DNA of 64,000 nucleotides from Lysobacterales bacterium (GCA_028285525.1 JANQOZ010000027.1:124001-188000); one strand, 5' to 3'; shown: positions 17,682-26,719, counted from the stretch's first letter. The notes: generated by a model from the sequence alone, not told the origin. Program-made: numbers and translations.

Positions 17682-19058
17682 ATGATGCTGACTGCCTTAG
17701 CAGTGTACGTGCTAGCCCAACTCGCCATTTCGGTGTGGGCGGCACGGAAGACGAAAAGCGCCACCGACTATCTCGTAGCCGGCAGATCGTTAGGCTCGGT
17801 CTCCATTGGCATCTCGGTGTTTGCAACGTGGTTCGCCGTGGAAGGAATCGTGGCAACCAGCGGTGCCGTGGCGTCCGAAGGGATTCCCGGAGCGCTTTTT
17901 GATCCGATCGGACTTGGGGTCGGCATACTACTTTTTGGAATTCTCGTGGCGGGCCCTATTCGACAGGGAAAGCACGTGATGCTGTCAGGTTTTCTTGGCG
18001 CGCGGTTTGGCGGTATCACCGAGGAACTTGCCGGCGTCATCGTCTGCATGTCGGCGATCATCTGGTCCTCGGTCCAGCTGCTGGCTCTTGGACTGCTGCT
18101 CGAGTCTCTGACTGATTTGTCGCTAACGTCAGCGCTCGCCATTGCCACGTTCCTGGTCCTCGCCTATACGCTACTCGGTGGACTTTTGGGCGACGTCATC
18201 ACCGACGTTGTTCAAGGCTTTGTGCTGGTTTTGGGGCTCGCCATCACGCTCGGGCTCCTGATTGAGGTTGCCGGCGGGCTTGAGACCGTCGTTGCCGGGA
18301 TTTCACTGGAGCAGGTCTTTCCTCCAGATCAAAATGCTTTGACGGGATTTGAAACGCTTTTTGCCGCCCTGGCCGCATCGGTTGCGGGCACCGAGCTGGC
18401 CGGGCGCACGCTCGGGGCCCGGTCCCCGCGTGTCGCCAGGAATGGCGCGATCTTTGGAGGCCTGCTTTATCTGGCCGTAGGCATTATGCCGGTATCGTTT
18501 GGACTGATCGGGCCACAGCTCGGGGTAGAGCTTCCGACGGGTGACGGCTATCTGCCGGCGATGATCGAAGCACTGTTACCAACCTGGCTTCGAATCATTC
18601 TGACGGGTGCACTGCTTTCAGCGATTTTCTCGACCATCGATTCCGCCCTGCTGGCCGTATCGGCGGTGGCCACCCAAACCGGCTATCGGCGACTTAGACC
18701 CGATGCTGACCCCGAAGAGTGTCTAATGGCCGCCCGAGTTGCCACCGTCATTGCCGGGCTGGTGGCATTTGCCATTGCGGCGTCGGGTGAGTCAATCCGA
18801 GCACTCGCCATCCAATCGGCCTCCGTCGGCGGCTGCATCCTGGTGCCGCTGCTACTGGGCGTACTGACCGGCTCAAAGGGCCGCTGGGGCGCGCCCGTCT
18901 CGATCATCACCGGCTTTGTCCTACTGCTGATCCTGGAATGGATTCTGGAGGTAGCGGGGGCATTTGTGCTCGCAATCCTGGGAGCGCTTCTCGCCTATGG
19001 CGCAGCCGAAATGCTTCGGAATCGGATCGCACCCAGCACCCGATCAGCGTCGTCTTAG
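17682..19058 (+). CDS. Sodium:solute symporter (SSS) family transporter
   Basis: 458 residues with about 12 to 13 hydrophobic helices and the SSS core patterns (TDYLVAGRSLG after TM1, FATWFAVEGIVATSG, and the LLSAIFSTIDSALLAVSAV segment late in the protein). The ATG at 17682 has GGAG 10 bases upstream. These inner-membrane proteins couple uptake of sugars, amino acids, nucleosides or carboxylates to sodium; this one cannot be assigned a substrate. It has no obvious operon partner and lies just left of the insertion-sequence-interrupted attachment site. Confidence 0.85.
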   Translation: MMLTALAVYVLAQLAISVWAARKTKSATDYLVAGRSLGSVSIGISVFATWFAVEGIVATSGAVASEGIPGALFDPIGLGVGILLFGILVAGPIRQGKHVMLSGFLGARFGGITEELAGVIVCMSAIIWSSVQLLALGLLLESLTDLSLTSALAIATFLVLAYTLLGGLLGDVITDVVQGFVLVLGLAITLGLLIEVAGGLETVVAGISLEQVFPPDQNALTGFETLFAALAASVAGTELAGRTLGARSPRVARNGAIFGGLLYLAVGIMPVSFGLIGPQLGVELPTGDGYLPAMIEALLPTWLRIILTGALLSAIFSTIDSALLAVSAVATQTGYRRLRPDADPEECLMAARVATVIAGLVAFAIAASGESIRALAIQSASVGGCILVPLLLGVLTGSKGRWGAPVSIITGFVLLLILEWILEVAGAFVLAILGALLAYGAAEMLRNRIAPSTRSASS

Positions 19059-19140
19059 CGGACCGCGGGACAACACGAAGACCACCTCGGCCAGCTCGAA
19101 TCGAAGCCGGCTATGCGCCCATAAGCTGCTAAGAAAAAAG

Positions 19141-20438
19141 TGTGCTTCCCGGCACATAGGTAACGGCTTATTCCGGGCACATAGGTTACACATTTCAGCA
19201 TTTGAGGAGGTTCCTCGAATGCCTTGGAAAGAGTGTAGCCGTATGGATGAAAAGCTTCGTTTTGTGGCTCGCCTTTTAGAGGGCGAGAAGATGGCAGTGG
19301 TTTGCCGCGAGTTTGGGATCTCGCGGAAGACCGGATACAAAATCTTCAATCGGTATAAGGAAGAAGGTCTACGGGGTCTGGAAGAGCGAGCCCGTAACCC
19401 ATATCGACATCCCAACAAACTGCCCTTTCAAGTTGAGAGCGCCATTCTCCGGATCAAGAAGCAGTATCCCGACTGGGGAGCGCCCAAGATTCGCGATAAG
19501 TTGAAGAAGCTCTATTCATCGATTCGACCACCGGCGGCGAGCACGATCCACGCCTTATTGGATCGACATGGCTTGGTGAAGCGACGCAAACGGCGCCGCC
19601 ACAAGGCTCGTGGGACGCCATTGAGCAAGGGTCTCGAGCCCAATGCCCTTTGGTGCGCGGACTTCAAAGGCGAGTTTCGTCTAGGCAATCGGAAGTACTG
19701 CTATCCGCTAACGATTACGGACTATCGCTCACGGTACCTGCTGTCGTGCGAGGCATTGGAGTCAACCAAGACACCGGGCGCCACGGCAGTTTTTGAGCGG
19801 ACTTTCAAAGAGTTCGGGATTCCAGAAGCCATCCGCACCGATAACGGCACACCGTTCGCCTCACCTCACGCACTGTTTGGATTGAGCCGATTATCCGTCT
19901 GGTGGCTGCGCCTGGGCATCGCCATTGAACGGATCAAGCCAGGACACCCTCAGCAGAACGGCCGTCATGAGCGTATGCACCTGACACTCAAGAAGGAAGC
20001 GACCAAACCGCCCAGCTTCAACTTTCTGCAGCAGCAGGATCGGTTTGACGAGTTTCAGGGGGTATACAACGACGAACGACCCCACCAGGGCCTGAACGGA
20101 CTGTATCCCGGCGAAGTGTATACACCTTCACCGCGACCGTACCAGGAGCCTGACCTGCCTGAATACCCACTTCACGAACGGGTGATCCGCGTCACGCAAT
20201 GCGGCCGAATCTGCATCGGTCGACGCAAAATCAACCTCAGTACCGTGTTTGCAGGCCAATTTGTTGGGGTTCGGGAAGAAGCTGACGACGTCTGGCTGGT
20301 CAGCTTCATGGAATATGACATAGGATTCTTCGATCGACAGGACGACCGGGTGGAACCAGTGGGCCAAAACCCATTCGCCCCAAAAGTGTTACCTATGTCC
20401 TCGGAATAAAGTGTTACCGATGTGCCCGGTAAGCACCC
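19141..20438 (+). mobile_element. IS481-family insertion sequence
   Basis: About 1.3 kb. Left end TGTGCTTCCCGGCACATAGG and right end (reversed) GGGTGCTTACCGGGCACATC are imperfect inverted repeats. Each end holds two copies of the motif GGCACATAGGTAAC (left about 19151-19164 and 19175-19189; right 20391-20429 in reverse), probably transposase binding sites. One transposase gene with a DDE core fills the interior. A target duplication of at most 2 bp (AG) can be seen, so exact ends are uncertain by one to three bases. Confidence 0.88.
19219..20409 (+). CDS. IS481-type transposase
   Basis: 396 residues from the ATG at 19219, which has a strong GAGGAGG 9 bases upstream. An N-terminal HTH (EGEKMAVVCREFGISRKTGYKIFNRYKEEG) is followed by an rve-type integrase core with Asp in LWCADFKGEF, Asp in IRTDNGTPF and Glu in HPQQNGRHERMH, giving the DDE triad. 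The length is normal for IS481 transposases and the frame is intact, so the element may be active. It catalyses cut-and-insert transposition of the surrounding IS. Confidence 0.95.
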   Translation: MPWKECSRMDEKLRFVARLLEGEKMAVVCREFGISRKTGYKIFNRYKEEGLRGLEERARNPYRHPNKLPFQVESAILRIKKQYPDWGAPKIRDKLKKLYSSIRPPAASTIHALLDRHGLVKRRKRRRHKARGTPLSKGLEPNALWCADFKGEFRLGNRKYCYPLTITDYRSRYLLSCEALESTKTPGATAVFERTFKEFGIPEAIRTDNGTPFASPHALFGLSRLSVWWLRLGIAIERIKPGHPQQNGRHERMHLTLKKEATKPPSFNFLQQQDRFDEFQGVYNDERPHQGLNGLYPGEVYTPSPRPYQEPDLPEYPLHERVIRVTQCGRICIGRRKINLSTVFAGQFVGVREEADDVWLVSFMEYDIGFFDRQDDRVEPVGQNPFAPKVLPMSSE

Positions 20439-20492
20439 AGCGAAAATTGGTGGGCCCTGTAGGACTTGAACCTACGACCAAGGGATTCACGT

Positions 20493-20893
20493 TCTAACCA
20501 AAATCAACTTCAACTCAATTATTTCAATCAGTTAGCGGCGGCCGCTCAATCACCCGCTACTTTAAACGTCAGCGTACGAGTGCTCGATTGGACCAAACTC
20601 GGCTCAATACTCGTCTACACAAACTAGACACTCGAAAAGGTTGTTAGGGATCGTCCCTGTCTGGCCAGACATCGCGCGATCTAGCTATGCAAACAGTCAA
20701 CATCCCATGAAGCGACAACCTAGCCAAGCGTCAAACGCCAAGGTGAGTTACTTGCCCATATTGCAACTCTCTGCTTTTACTGCGTTTTTCTCTTAAGACA
20801 ATAGGGTCCGATTACATCCACTGCGGGTATCGACAAAATGGTGTTAAATATCGGAGAAAATGTCTGAAGCTAAAAGTGACACGGAAAAGTAGC
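20493..20893. other. Non-coding left arm of the integrative element
   Basis: No gene is supported here. Directly after the repeat, TTC TAA gives the stop that would end the integrase reading frame in the excised circle. A ten-codon reading frame with GGAG (20860-20892) ends one base before the ATG of the next gene and could be a leader peptide. Confidence 0.4.
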
Positions 20894-22882
20894 ATGTTGG
20901 TTCAAATTCGTTCGTTTAGAACAGTTCTTGGTCGACTGGCGAGGAAGTTGGTAAGCGTTGTCCGATGGCCATTCGCGGCACTTGGCAGTTTTTGGGAAAC
21001 GCGAAAAAACGCCTGTTACAGCTGGCTGAGAGGCCGGAGAGCGACTCTAGCAGCACAAGCTGCCGAAAGCTCCGCTATTGCGGGAAAAGCAGCGCGCCAC
21101 TTCGCAAGGACTGTTCTCCTGCTCCCAGAGTTTTTTTTCGGCCTGAAGCGGCTGAATCAAGCGGTCGTAGTCCTTATAGTAGGAGGAGCGACTTTTGCAA
21201 CAGTGGCGAGCGGGTCTTGGTTTGAGCAGCGCTACGGGTTGGGGCCAGGTGAATTCGCACTCAAGCGGCTGTCCTGCTCCAGAATGGCGCCAAAGTGGGA
21301 CTTCGTACTGAATTCGTGTACCAATCTCACCGAAAAACAGACAAGAACTGCCAAACAAATTGAGCGGAATATCCTTCAAGATCAAATCAATGCCGAAGAC
21401 GCTGCACGAGATGCAGAGCACGAGAAAAGAATACGTGATCTCGCCGCGAACGGCGCCAAGCGTGACCAAAAAGCTCAAGAAGAAGCGGAGAGAACCGCTT
21501 TGCGGGACGCGCAGTTGGAAATGCTATTGGCGTCGAACGGGCGAATCGAGAAATTGCTCGCAGAGAGTGTGAATTTGCAACGAGATCAAAACCTCGCTGT
21601 AAAAACCCTTAACGAACACTTGAGCGGTGCCCGGTCCATGTCGAAAACGGAGCAGACGACGCTAGTAGCCGAGCTATCGGACAACCGTGCGAAAGATATC
21701 GAGTTGAGAAAACGTTATGCGGACGAGATGAAAGAGAATGAGAGGCTCCGTGCTTCTATTGCTGAAGAAGCGCAGCTGACCTCAACGATGGCGACCGCCG
21801 ATAGCAACAATATTCAGTCCAGTCAGTCAGGTGACACTGAGCTTGACCTAATAGAAGCGGCCAGCTTGTACACGACTCCGCCACTACTACCCTTACCCGC
21901 ACGAGGATCGGCAGTCGTTCACGTTTCGAATGGAACACAAATTGATGTCAACGATGCGAGCCCTGAGGATATACGGGCATTGCTGGACGAGATTTTCGCT
22001 TCTACCGATGGTGTGGCGAGCTTATCAAGCTATAACGCGAGCGATTCAGATGCCATACACCAGAATGCACCGCGGATCAGCGATGATGGCGCAAGCCTAG
22101 ACCCAACAGCGCTTCTGGAGACGCAGAATGAAGCCCTAACGTCTCAACGTGCGCTGACAAGCGCACAAATCGAAGATCTTCGAGCGCGAACGGCCGACAG
22201 AATTCAAGACTCCGCTGAGGCTCTTGAAACCACGCAGGAGCAATACGCACGACGACGTGACGAACAACTCAGCGAGTTTGCTGACTTACCGAACAGCCCA
22301 GCGACTCCAACTGATTTCGACATCGGCGAGGAAACCACGGTCCCTCTGGAGTCACCGCGACCGTTTGATAATGAGTCTTTGGCCAGCGATCTTGCCGAAC
22401 GCATCGAAAATGCAACTGAGACAACGCTCAATCGAAGTGGCTTCGCATTCGAAGCTGAGCCCGATTTCGCGAATCCAACAAACCCTGGAAACCCGCCGCC
22501 TCCTGGTCAAGCAGGCCAGTACGGTGGACGGGCGGGTGCGCTACGGCAGGAATACTTTGGTTTTTCTCAGGAAGACTATGGCTTTTCCAACCCGCAAACT
22601 GGCTTTGACGATTTTTCGCAAGACGGTTTTGACACGACATCGCCGGTAAGCCCCCAATTGCGTCCACAGATGCTCTATGGCGTTGACCCGAGTTCGCGAA
22701 TGCTGAATGGCTCATCGAATTTGCTTACGCCAGGATTTGACATGCCACAGCAAAATTGGGGTACTTTTCGAAACGGGGTAAATCCCGGCTCATTCGATTT
22801 CACCTCACCTATGAATAATGGTGTGATTTCTCCACATCTCAATCAGCCAATAATCAATACTCAACGAGGCGACGATAACTAA
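20894..22882 (+). CDS. Unknown membrane-anchored coiled-coil protein (island cargo)
   Basis: About 662 residues from ATG 20894 (GGAAAAG upstream); GTG 20876 would add six. The N-terminus is basic and amphipathic. One strong membrane helix follows (QAVVVLIVGGATFATVAS, near residues 90-110), then an acidic/basic coiled-coil stretch (about 140-310; AKQIERNILQDQINAEDAAR, DAEHEKRIRDLAANG). The second half is low in complexity and rich in Asp, Ser, Asn, Pro, Phe and Gly (repeats of GFSQEDYGFSNPQ, GFDDFSQDGFD). No family is recognised. It is convergent with the nuclease/NTPase gene. The codon after the stop continues in frame for 37 more sense codons. It could be a surface or stalk-like protein; its function is unknown. 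Confidence 0.6.
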   Translation: MLVQIRSFRTVLGRLARKLVSVVRWPFAALGSFWETRKNACYSWLRGRRATLAAQAAESSAIAGKAARHFARTVLLLPEFFFGLKRLNQAVVVLIVGGATFATVASGSWFEQRYGLGPGEFALKRLSCSRMAPKWDFVLNSCTNLTEKQTRTAKQIERNILQDQINAEDAARDAEHEKRIRDLAANGAKRDQKAQEEAERTALRDAQLEMLLASNGRIEKLLAESVNLQRDQNLAVKTLNEHLSGARSMSKTEQTTLVAELSDNRAKDIELRKRYADEMKENERLRASIAEEAQLTSTMATADSNNIQSSQSGDTELDLIEAASLYTTPPLLPLPARGSAVVHVSNGTQIDVNDASPEDIRALLDEIFASTDGVASLSSYNASDSDAIHQNAPRISDDGASLDPTALLETQNEALTSQRALTSAQIEDLRARTADRIQDSAEALETTQEQYARRRDEQLSEFADLPNSPATPTDFDIGEETTVPLESPRPFDNESLASDLAERIENATETTLNRSGFAFEAEPDFANPTNPGNPPPPGQAGQYGGRAGALRQEYFGFSQEDYGFSNPQTGFDDFSQDGFDTTSPVSPQLRPQMLYGVDPSSRMLNGSSNLLTPGFDMPQQNWGTFRNGVNPGSFDFTSPMNNGVISPHLNQPIINTQRGDDN

Positions 22883-23097
22883 ATCGAGGAGCTCTTCCGA
22901 GAGGAAAGCGATGGTGGCCAGTATCTCGGCGAAACTGTGTTTCCGATGCGTCCGGTACGCGCCGGAACTCTAGGACTTGATCCTGCAATCAATTAGCGCT
23001 GCTCCCTCGGGGCTGTCGCTAAAACAGACAACAATCCGCAACAGCTCGAATGGGCCACTCAGGAGTAGCTCGCTTTTATCGCCCTCAAACAGCGGAA
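22883..23097. other. Intergenic region between convergent island genes, with in-frame readthrough tract
   Basis: After the TAA of the membrane protein the same frame stays open to 22996 and reads protein-like residues (IEELFREESDGGQYLGETV). It has no start codon with a ribosome site of its own at its beginning. Either the protein was once longer or this is a remnant. Nothing else is seen. Confidence 0.3.
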
Positions 23098-26019
23098 CTA
23101 GGTCCCGAGTATCCGCTTGACCTGCAACCCTTGACCGTTTCTTGATGCTCCAATCTTTGCCTTAAAGGTGGCCCCTACTGCCAATGTATTGCGCATCCCA
23201 GCTGGAACTACTGAATAATGAAAGAAAGCATCATCTCGACCGCCCTCGATTCTTACAAAACCGTAACCTCGACTTTCAAACACTCTAATTACGTAGCAAG
23301 TTGCAGTGCTTACTGTGGTTGGATCAGTCTCAATTTCATGAATCTTGCTGACAAATAGACCTCTTGGACCCTGTTCAACGTCGCACAAGATGTCGTCACC
23401 GTCGTCAAGCTGATCCAGCCTAGAATTTCGAAGCCGGTCACCGTGCACGAAAACGCGACCGTCCACATCATCGACTTCTACGAAACCAAATTTTTTCTCT
23501 GGGTCGTACCAGTCCACAGTACCTATGACACCGCTAGCCACCAGCCCTAGATTTGGGGCGTCCGGAACCTTGTAGTCTTCGCCTCCATCCGGTGGTGCCG
23601 CCATCTGGTCGATTTTTTCGCTTAGCTCCGCTTGACAAGAATACTGAGCATGACCCGGAGGAATCATGAGATGACTTCCATCTTCAGCGAGCAGGTGTTG
23701 AGAGAACAACCTCCGTATTTGTATCATTCGACCCGAAAGATCGGATTTCGCGCGAGCTAGGCTTCGAATTTTGCTAGCAACTTCCTCGTTGGCCAATGGG
23801 GTGGTTATCGCCATTTGTTCGAAAAAAACCTCGTTCTCGATTGCTAGGCGGAGATGGGCCCTACCACTGAAAGAAATGGTTACTCGCTGGCCATGCGAAA
23901 GTTTCCTAACTGAAGGATCGTACGCCTCGATTAAGCCGGCATTCAGCAGAGAGAGGAGGGTGGTATCCAGTGCCACCTCCGAAGCACCCATAGCCTCGAC
24001 ATATCCAAATATCGACTCAATCGTTAAGTATCTGTCCTCGACGTCGCGATTACTTATTCGAGTTAAATCGAGAAACGCCAGAATTCGAACGGCCAGCAGC
24101 GGAGACTGAAGGATTGAGGGTTCGATGCGAAATACAGGGAAGATCTCGTGCGCGTCTATTTGCCTGTAATGATCGTAATCACCCTTCATGAGCGCATTCA
24201 TGAACTTGATGTAACTTGGCGTAATTGGCTTTCGAGTTATGAACGAAGTCAACAGTTCTTCAATCGCGAAAACCGCGGAGGTGATAACTCGTTTGGACAG
24301 GGCCAGAGTTCTGCGAATGTTGTAGTTTGCGAGCTCTCCTAGTGTTTTCGAAGCATACTCATGGTCTACAAAAACACTCTCAACTGCCTCGGCGAACGCC
24401 CCTAGCTCCTTGATTGAAATTCGAATTCCCTTTCCAGCAAAATACTGCTTGCGATGGTCTTTGGACCATTTTTCAGATAACTGGGCTTTCAGAAACTCAA
24501 TTCGCTTTCTGAATACTTCTCGCGGTGGAGGGGTAGGTAGATAAAAAGACCGAGATTGATAGATCCCATAGATGTCAGTTTTCGAGAAAGACCACGCAGA
24601 TTTGTCCGTAACTGGAAAGATCAGCAAGCAATGATTTGCCTCGCGGCGAAGCGCTTGCGCGAACTGAAAAATGTTCCTCTTTATGTCAGAAGAGAACTCA
24701 TCTGTGTTGTCCAACAACATTATTGGGAGTAGCTGTCGATTCGTGACCACATCTTTGAGCAATCTCCGCAAGTACCCTTCGCGGTCTGTCTCGACTGCTT
24801 TTTCCAATATTCTCCCGAACTTTTCCCGGAACGCAGCTTTATCCCGTCTGTAAAGCTCGGCGTCTACTCCTTTTACGCGCCTAAGGTATTCATGGTGATA
24901 AAGACCCTGCAAATCCCCCCATTCTGGAATCCCGTCATTGAATAGGCTGCTTTCGAGTCCCTCAATGATAGCCTCGGTCAACCACACCAGAATAGTATCT
25001 TCCCGTCCTGTGCAATTTAGACAGTCTATTCGGCACACAAGGCAGCGCTTTCTAATAGCTGTCGATAGAGTTTGTTTGAAAAATCTTTCGAGAAACGTAG
25101 TTTTTCCAGCACCAGTGGGTCCAACTACGAATACCGTCTGCCCCCCATCAACATCCACGGCGGATTCAACTAGTGTGCGCAATTCCGCGTTTACATCCTT
25201 TTCCGCCGGGGCAAGATTTCCAAGGACATTCGCTGTGAGTTTCTCCATCGCGAAATCGGCTATCCTGCTCTCGCGCGTCTCGACGAAACAGTTGATCAGA
25301 AAGTCGTCGTCTTGGTCTCCGGTCAGGGCGCTAAAAAACTTGTCGAAAACTGGATCTAGATCAAACGCCAAGGGAGATTTTTGGTCTAGCTTTACTTCAC
25401 CCTCTTCAACTGCCGGGACAAGCTTTCGCTCGAGATACGTTCTTTGATTGTGCAAGTGATCAAATAATCGGTTGTAAGTCCTCTTCTGAAACTCAGTCTT
25501 ACTAAGCAACTCCCAAAACGTTTCAAAGTCATTCAAGATCGAACTGAAAGACGGGAAAACAAACGCCTGCTTATCCCGGTAGTTTGCGCCAGGAACGAAG
25601 GTCTTGAAGACTATCCACACTAGGCCGTCTGTCAGGACTGCTACGCTGAGACCAGCAGGAGCTGCGTACCCAGCAGCCTGTTTTATACCCTCAAGCGCAG
25701 GTTTTAAGCCCGCCCCATTGGGTTTGAGCTTTCTGACTTTGTCCGTTGCTGTGCCGCCCAGTGGGATTGCCCCAACTCTCTTGGCTTCGACCACCAATGC
25801 TGGTGCCTCTCGGTTGGACAGGATGAAGTCACAAAAACCATCTTCCACCCGTCGCTCGGAACCGATATCCGTTACCGACCATCCGAGGCACTCAACGAAA
25901 ACGCGAGTAATGATTTGTAATTTTGCGTCCTCCTCAGAGAGGATTTGATTCATGTTTTCGGCTACGGCAACTGCCAAGTCTTTCGCTTTGGAGAACGCCG
26001 CATCGAGCAAGCCGCTCAT
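23098..26019 (-). CDS. HsdR_N-like nuclease + P-loop NTPase + two cold-shock domains (candidate defence protein)
   Basis: 973 residues from ATG 26019, which has GGAG 8 bases upstream; a GTG at 26073 has no better site. Domain order: a restriction-type PD-(D/E)xK fold at about 30-160 (ERRVEDGFCDFIL with Asp64, LVVEAKRVG with Glu78 and Lys80, then IKQAAGYA); a P-loop NTPase with Walker A GPTGAGKTT (about 300-308) and Walker B LLPIMLLDNTDEF (Asp near 437); a helical region; then two cold-shock (OB) domains, about 827-895 (KKFGFVEV, VFVHG) and 907-973 (RGYGFVRI, AFFHY). The known families suggest nucleic-acid sensing coupled to cleavage. Antiviral function is inferred from architecture and the mobile context. 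Confidence 0.75.
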   Translation of the reverse strand: MSGLLDAAFSKAKDLAVAVAENMNQILSEEDAKLQIITRVFVECLGWSVTDIGSERRVEDGFCDFILSNREAPALVVEAKRVGAIPLGGTATDKVRKLKPNGAGLKPALEGIKQAAGYAAPAGLSVAVLTDGLVWIVFKTFVPGANYRDKQAFVFPSFSSILNDFETFWELLSKTEFQKRTYNRLFDHLHNQRTYLERKLVPAVEEGEVKLDQKSPLAFDLDPVFDKFFSALTGDQDDDFLINCFVETRESRIADFAMEKLTANVLGNLAPAEKDVNAELRTLVESAVDVDGGQTVFVVGPTGAGKTTFLERFFKQTLSTAIRKRCLVCRIDCLNCTGREDTILVWLTEAIIEGLESSLFNDGIPEWGDLQGLYHHEYLRRVKGVDAELYRRDKAAFREKFGRILEKAVETDREGYLRRLLKDVVTNRQLLPIMLLDNTDEFSSDIKRNIFQFAQALRREANHCLLIFPVTDKSAWSFSKTDIYGIYQSRSFYLPTPPPREVFRKRIEFLKAQLSEKWSKDHRKQYFAGKGIRISIKELGAFAEAVESVFVDHEYASKTLGELANYNIRRTLALSKRVITSAVFAIEELLTSFITRKPITPSYIKFMNALMKGDYDHYRQIDAHEIFPVFRIEPSILQSPLLAVRILAFLDLTRISNRDVEDRYLTIESIFGYVEAMGASEVALDTTLLSLLNAGLIEAYDPSVRKLSHGQRVTISFSGRAHLRLAIENEVFFEQMAITTPLANEEVASKIRSLARAKSDLSGRMIQIRRLFSQHLLAEDGSHLMIPPGHAQYSCQAELSEKIDQMAAPPDGGEDYKVPDAPNLGLVASGVIGTVDWYDPEKKFGFVEVDDVDGRVFVHGDRLRNSRLDQLDDGDDILCDVEQGPRGLFVSKIHEIETDPTTVSTATCYVIRVFESRGYGFVRIEGGRDDAFFHYSVVPAGMRNTLAVGATFKAKIGASRNGQGLQVKRILGT

Positions 26020-26144
26020 AAGACCGACTCCGCCCTGTCGGCTCGAAGTTTGAACGTATTGCCGCGGGCACACCTCGACCTACAAGTAGCGGAGGGTAAT
26101 CTCATGCGAATATTTCTCGTTCCATGCTAAAGCCTGCACCTGTT

Positions 26145-26178
26145 GCAAGGCCCCCGGATCGCCACTTGCTGGGCCTTT
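26145..26178 (+). terminator. Rho-independent terminator
   Basis: Arms AAGGCCC and GGGCCTT separated by about 16 bases are followed by a run of six T on the plus strand. No plus-strand gene now ends just upstream, so it may be left from a lost gene. Confidence 0.55.
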
Positions 26179-26225
26179 TTTCCAATTGTAACCGCTCCTA
26201 TTGGGCCACGATTGTTGGTAGTTGT

Positions 26226-26259
26226 CGCGTCACTACAGCCCGAAATCTGTAGTGACGCG
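26226..26259. repeat. Perfect 13-bp inverted repeat
   Basis: CGCGTCACTACAG and CTGTAGTGACGCG with an 8-base loop (CCCGAAAT). There is no T-run, so it is not a standard terminator. It may be an operator for the island's HTH protein, an origin hairpin of the excised form, or a recombination site. Confidence 0.6.
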
Positions 26260-26719
26260 CTTTGTCAAGCGTTTACCCCGGCTACTTCTACCCGGACTTT
26301 TCGCGGGACGAGCGAGTGATCTGCTGATACCGTACAAATCACAACCGGCGCCTTAGCGGAACTGAGGCACTTTGGGACTTCGGTCCTAACGCGGCTTTGG
26401 CCGGGTTCTAATTCGCCGCAATGCGGCTCTTTCAATTCGATTTCGATCAACTTCTTAAGGAGGTCAATACGCTTTTGCCACTACTCAATTTCGCCAGCTC
26501 GCAACTATGGCTGGTCATAAGGGCGGACAATATGTCCTACGGGCAGCATCCGCCTGGCCTGATACTCAGGCCCGTCAGGTGACTGGGATTGGTGTCCCAC
26601 AGACCATCACTGCCTCGGCAGGGATTCGTTTTTCTCGAATGCGGATCGGTCAGAAACACTAACCAACTTGATTTAGCACCATAGAAGACCTGACACCCAC
26701 TTCTAATTCGCTCCCTACC

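Larger units (their letters stand above)
19132..20492 (+). repeat. attL: left copy of the attachment repeat, split by an insertion sequence
   Basis: Bases 20439-20492 match the sequence ending at 28087 perfectly, covering the tRNA 3' exon in reverse (TGGTGGGCCCTGTAGGACTT and onward) and five intron bases, then diverge. The 9 bases at 19132-19140 (AGAAAAAAG) match the start of the same repeat at 28027-28035. The IS therefore landed inside the repeat; joined, the two parts give a 61-bp copy. It holds only a 3' tRNA fragment and is not a functional tRNA gene. Confidence 0.9.
26020..26719. other. Intergenic region of the island with terminator, hairpin and gene remnants
   Basis: No confident gene. 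It holds a plus-strand terminator (26145-26177), a perfect 13-bp hairpin (26226-26259) and several short open frames. On the minus strand the tract reading RIDLLKKLIEIELKEP (from about 26475 down to 26265) looks protein-like but is cut off upstream by TAG codons in the same frame, suggesting a decayed small gene. Confidence 0.4.

Noticed and set aside
19151-19189. Short repeats as a CRISPR-like array
   Set aside because: The two copies belong to the transposase-binding ends of the insertion sequence and occur again inverted at the other end.
20448-20492. A second tRNA gene at the left end of the island
   Set aside because: Only the 3' exon and five intron bases are present; there is no 5' half, so it is an attachment-site fragment.
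26507-26662. A 51-codon plus-strand frame beginning MAGHKGGQYVLR
   Set aside because: No ribosome binding site at the ATG and no recognisable family; it overlaps the decayed minus-strand tract.
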